Source: Nitrososphaera sp.
GTDB lineage: Archaea; Thermoproteota; Nitrososphaeria; Nitrososphaerales; Nitrososphaeraceae
NCBI RefSeq assembly: GCF_013388945.1
Contig: NZ_JACAEH010000017.1
Coordinates: forward strand, 1-57,476
DNA: 57,476 bases
Direction of reading: 5' to 3'
The notes beneath the pieces are model-generated. The model did not search any database, was not told where the DNA came from, and saw only the letters and a program-made list of their open reading frames with translations. This document shows positions 56,726 to 57,476 of this stretch, piece after piece (position 1 is the stretch's first letter; every line of letters begins with the position of its first letter). Made by a program: the position numbers and the translations under genes.

Positions 56726-57109
56726 ATGTCAAACTTCATGTTCGGAACAGCGATAAACTGCATCGACGGGAGGACCCAGCAGGTCGTGATAGACTATATG
56801 AAACGCAAGTTTGAAGTTGATGGAGTAGACATGGTAAACTTTCCTGGCGTAGACGGAATCTTTGCGAACGGTGAATATTCAGAAGAGTTAGCACTCATCA
56901 AACGAGCGACTTCTATATCCATAGAAAGGCACGGTTCAAAAGTGATAGCGGTTGTTGGGCATCACGATTGTGCGGGTAACCCGGGTGACAAGGAGTATCA
57001 CTACGCGCACATAAGGAAGGCAGTCCAAGAAGTCCACTCGTGGAAGTTTCCAGTGCAGGTAATTGGCCTCTATGTCGACGACGAATGGAAAATCGAGGAA
57101 GTAAGATAA
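56726..57109 (+). CDS. Small beta-carbonic-anhydrase-like protein
   Basis: A 127-residue protein with the beta-CA ligand motifs. CIDGR (Cys plus the Asp-Arg dyad) lies near the N-terminus, and VVGHHDCAGN gives the second set (His and Cys) after a strand. Most beta-CAs are 170-220 residues; this is a trimmed version, and activity is unproven. A Shine-Dalgarno AGGGTGAG at 56711-56718 points to the ATG at 56726 rather than the GTG at 56714. It is the second gene after the MDR enzyme. A CO2/bicarbonate role would suit a carbon-fixing archaeon. Confidence 0.75.
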   Translation: MSNFMFGTAINCIDGRTQQVVIDYMKRKFEVDGVDMVNFPGVDGIFANGEYSEELALIKRATSISIERHGSKVIAVVGHHDCAGNPGDKEYHYAHIRKAVQEVHSWKFPVQVIGLYVDDEWKIEEVR

Positions 57110-57171
57110 CCTTCACGACTTGAGATTATTTCAATTCTGTTTTGTACTTGTTCATTCAGAGTGGGGTAATT

Positions 57172-57183
57172 ATATTGCAATAT
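57172..57183. repeat. Short palindrome in the last intergenic region
   Basis: ATATTGCAATAT is self-complementary and lies in about 170 AT-rich bases between the carbonic-anhydrase-like gene and the membrane protein at the right edge. It could be a regulator site. Nothing else is seen in this gap. Confidence 0.25.
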
Positions 57184-57278
57184 CTTGTTATTATCGGAGT
57201 CAAGTTTGATGCAAAGAGTCTATAGTAAGATAAAACGTCCATAAGGGTTCATTTTCAAGGTGCTGTTATACTATTGTC

Positions 57279-57476
57279 CTATAGCTGCTGACCAAATAGA
57301 ACTTCAATGACGCCCAGTACTACTGCTAAGATCAATAACACTATGATGTTCACTGCAAGCACCTTCTTGGCCTTCTGCTTTTCATAGTACTTTCTCGGCG
57401 AGATCCCCTTTGCCAGAAATATCACCATGAATCCAATCACCATGCCTATGATGTTGGAAAGCAGCACCAGCAATGC
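57279..57476 (-). CDS. Two-helix membrane protein, possibly cut by the window edge
   Basis: The frame encodes at least 64 residues: a hydrophobic helix (VLLSNIIGMVIGFMVIFLAK), a basic loop (GISPRKYYEKQKAKK) and a second helix (VLAVNIIVLLILAVVLGVIE). The frame remains open at the window edge, so the start may lie beyond it. A TTG at 57473 would be possible. No family is recognised. Confidence 0.55.
   Translation of the reverse strand, partial: ALLVLLSNIIGMVIGFMVIFLAKGISPRKYYEKQKAKKVLAVNIIVLLILAVVLGVIEVLFGQQL

Noticed and set aside
1-57476. CRISPR arrays, insertion sequences, rRNA or a replication origin
   Set aside because: I saw no regularly spaced repeats, transposase-like proteins, rRNA stretches or Orc1/Cdc6 gene; PCNA alone does not mark an origin.

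Overview
The window comes from an ammonia-oxidizing archaeon, most probably Nitrososphaera or a close soil relative (Thaumarchaeota / Nitrososphaeria). The first 201 bases encode the characteristic C-terminus of archaeal ammonia monooxygenase subunit A. Archaeal informational genes follow (Rpo11, TFS, PCNA), along with class III-signal pilins, cupredoxins, a 3-hydroxyalkanoate synthase and several families typical of this lineage. Many genes have a TATA box centred about 27 bases before the start codon, so leaderless transcription is common, often from TTG or GTG.

0-3.5 kb: amoA end, a leaderless small membrane ORF, a secreted His-rich protein, tRNA-Pro(UGG), a MEMO-associated radical SAM enzyme and a secreted Asp-box propeller. 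3.5-11.3 kb: a six-gene operon with the subunit plan of hydrogenase-4/formate hydrogenlyase, but the 'hydrogenase' large subunit has lost all four Ni-Fe cysteines. It is therefore better read as an Ehr-type proton-pumping relative of complex I. A winged-helix gene diverges from it at a palindromic TATA box. 12-16 kb: a RelE/ParE-type toxin-antitoxin pair, rpo11-tfs, a prepilin peptidase and a broken Fic gene.

16-28.7 kb: a type IV pilus/archaellum-like locus (ArlJ- and ArlI-like proteins and three class III-signal proteins). Between its parts lie a possible SecB-like protein, a MoxR/CbbQ-type AAA+ ATPase with a VWA partner, a ClpP/SDH-fold protein without its catalytic serine, and a TrmB-like regulator. 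28.9-30.8 kb: four promoters (C2H2 finger, winged helix, blue-copper protein, zinc ribbon) share a TTAAC-N3-GTT inverted-repeat operator just upstream of TATA, which looks like a small undescribed regulon. 30.8-35.3 kb: CNNM-type transporter, roadblock-like protein, PCNA, aspartate kinase, PH-SHOCT protein.

35.4-48.7 kb: a signalling island with three membrane histidine kinases, two single-domain response regulators and two REC-output proteins. Two of the kinases are paralogues with the same sensor domain, and each abuts a gene for a membrane-anchored matrixin-type zinc peptidase. That duplicated kinase-peptidase pair is one of the strongest leads here. Polyhydroxyalkanoate synthase and cobalt-precorrin-3B methyltransferase lie inside the island. 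49-57.5 kb: an AT-richer, more accessory stretch with a large cupredoxin, a frameshifted four-CBS gene, a DUF72 remnant, duplicated RHH and C2H2 genes around a TerC transporter, a tandem PRC-barrel gene without a normal start codon, an MDR oxidoreductase and a small beta-carbonic-anhydrase-like protein.
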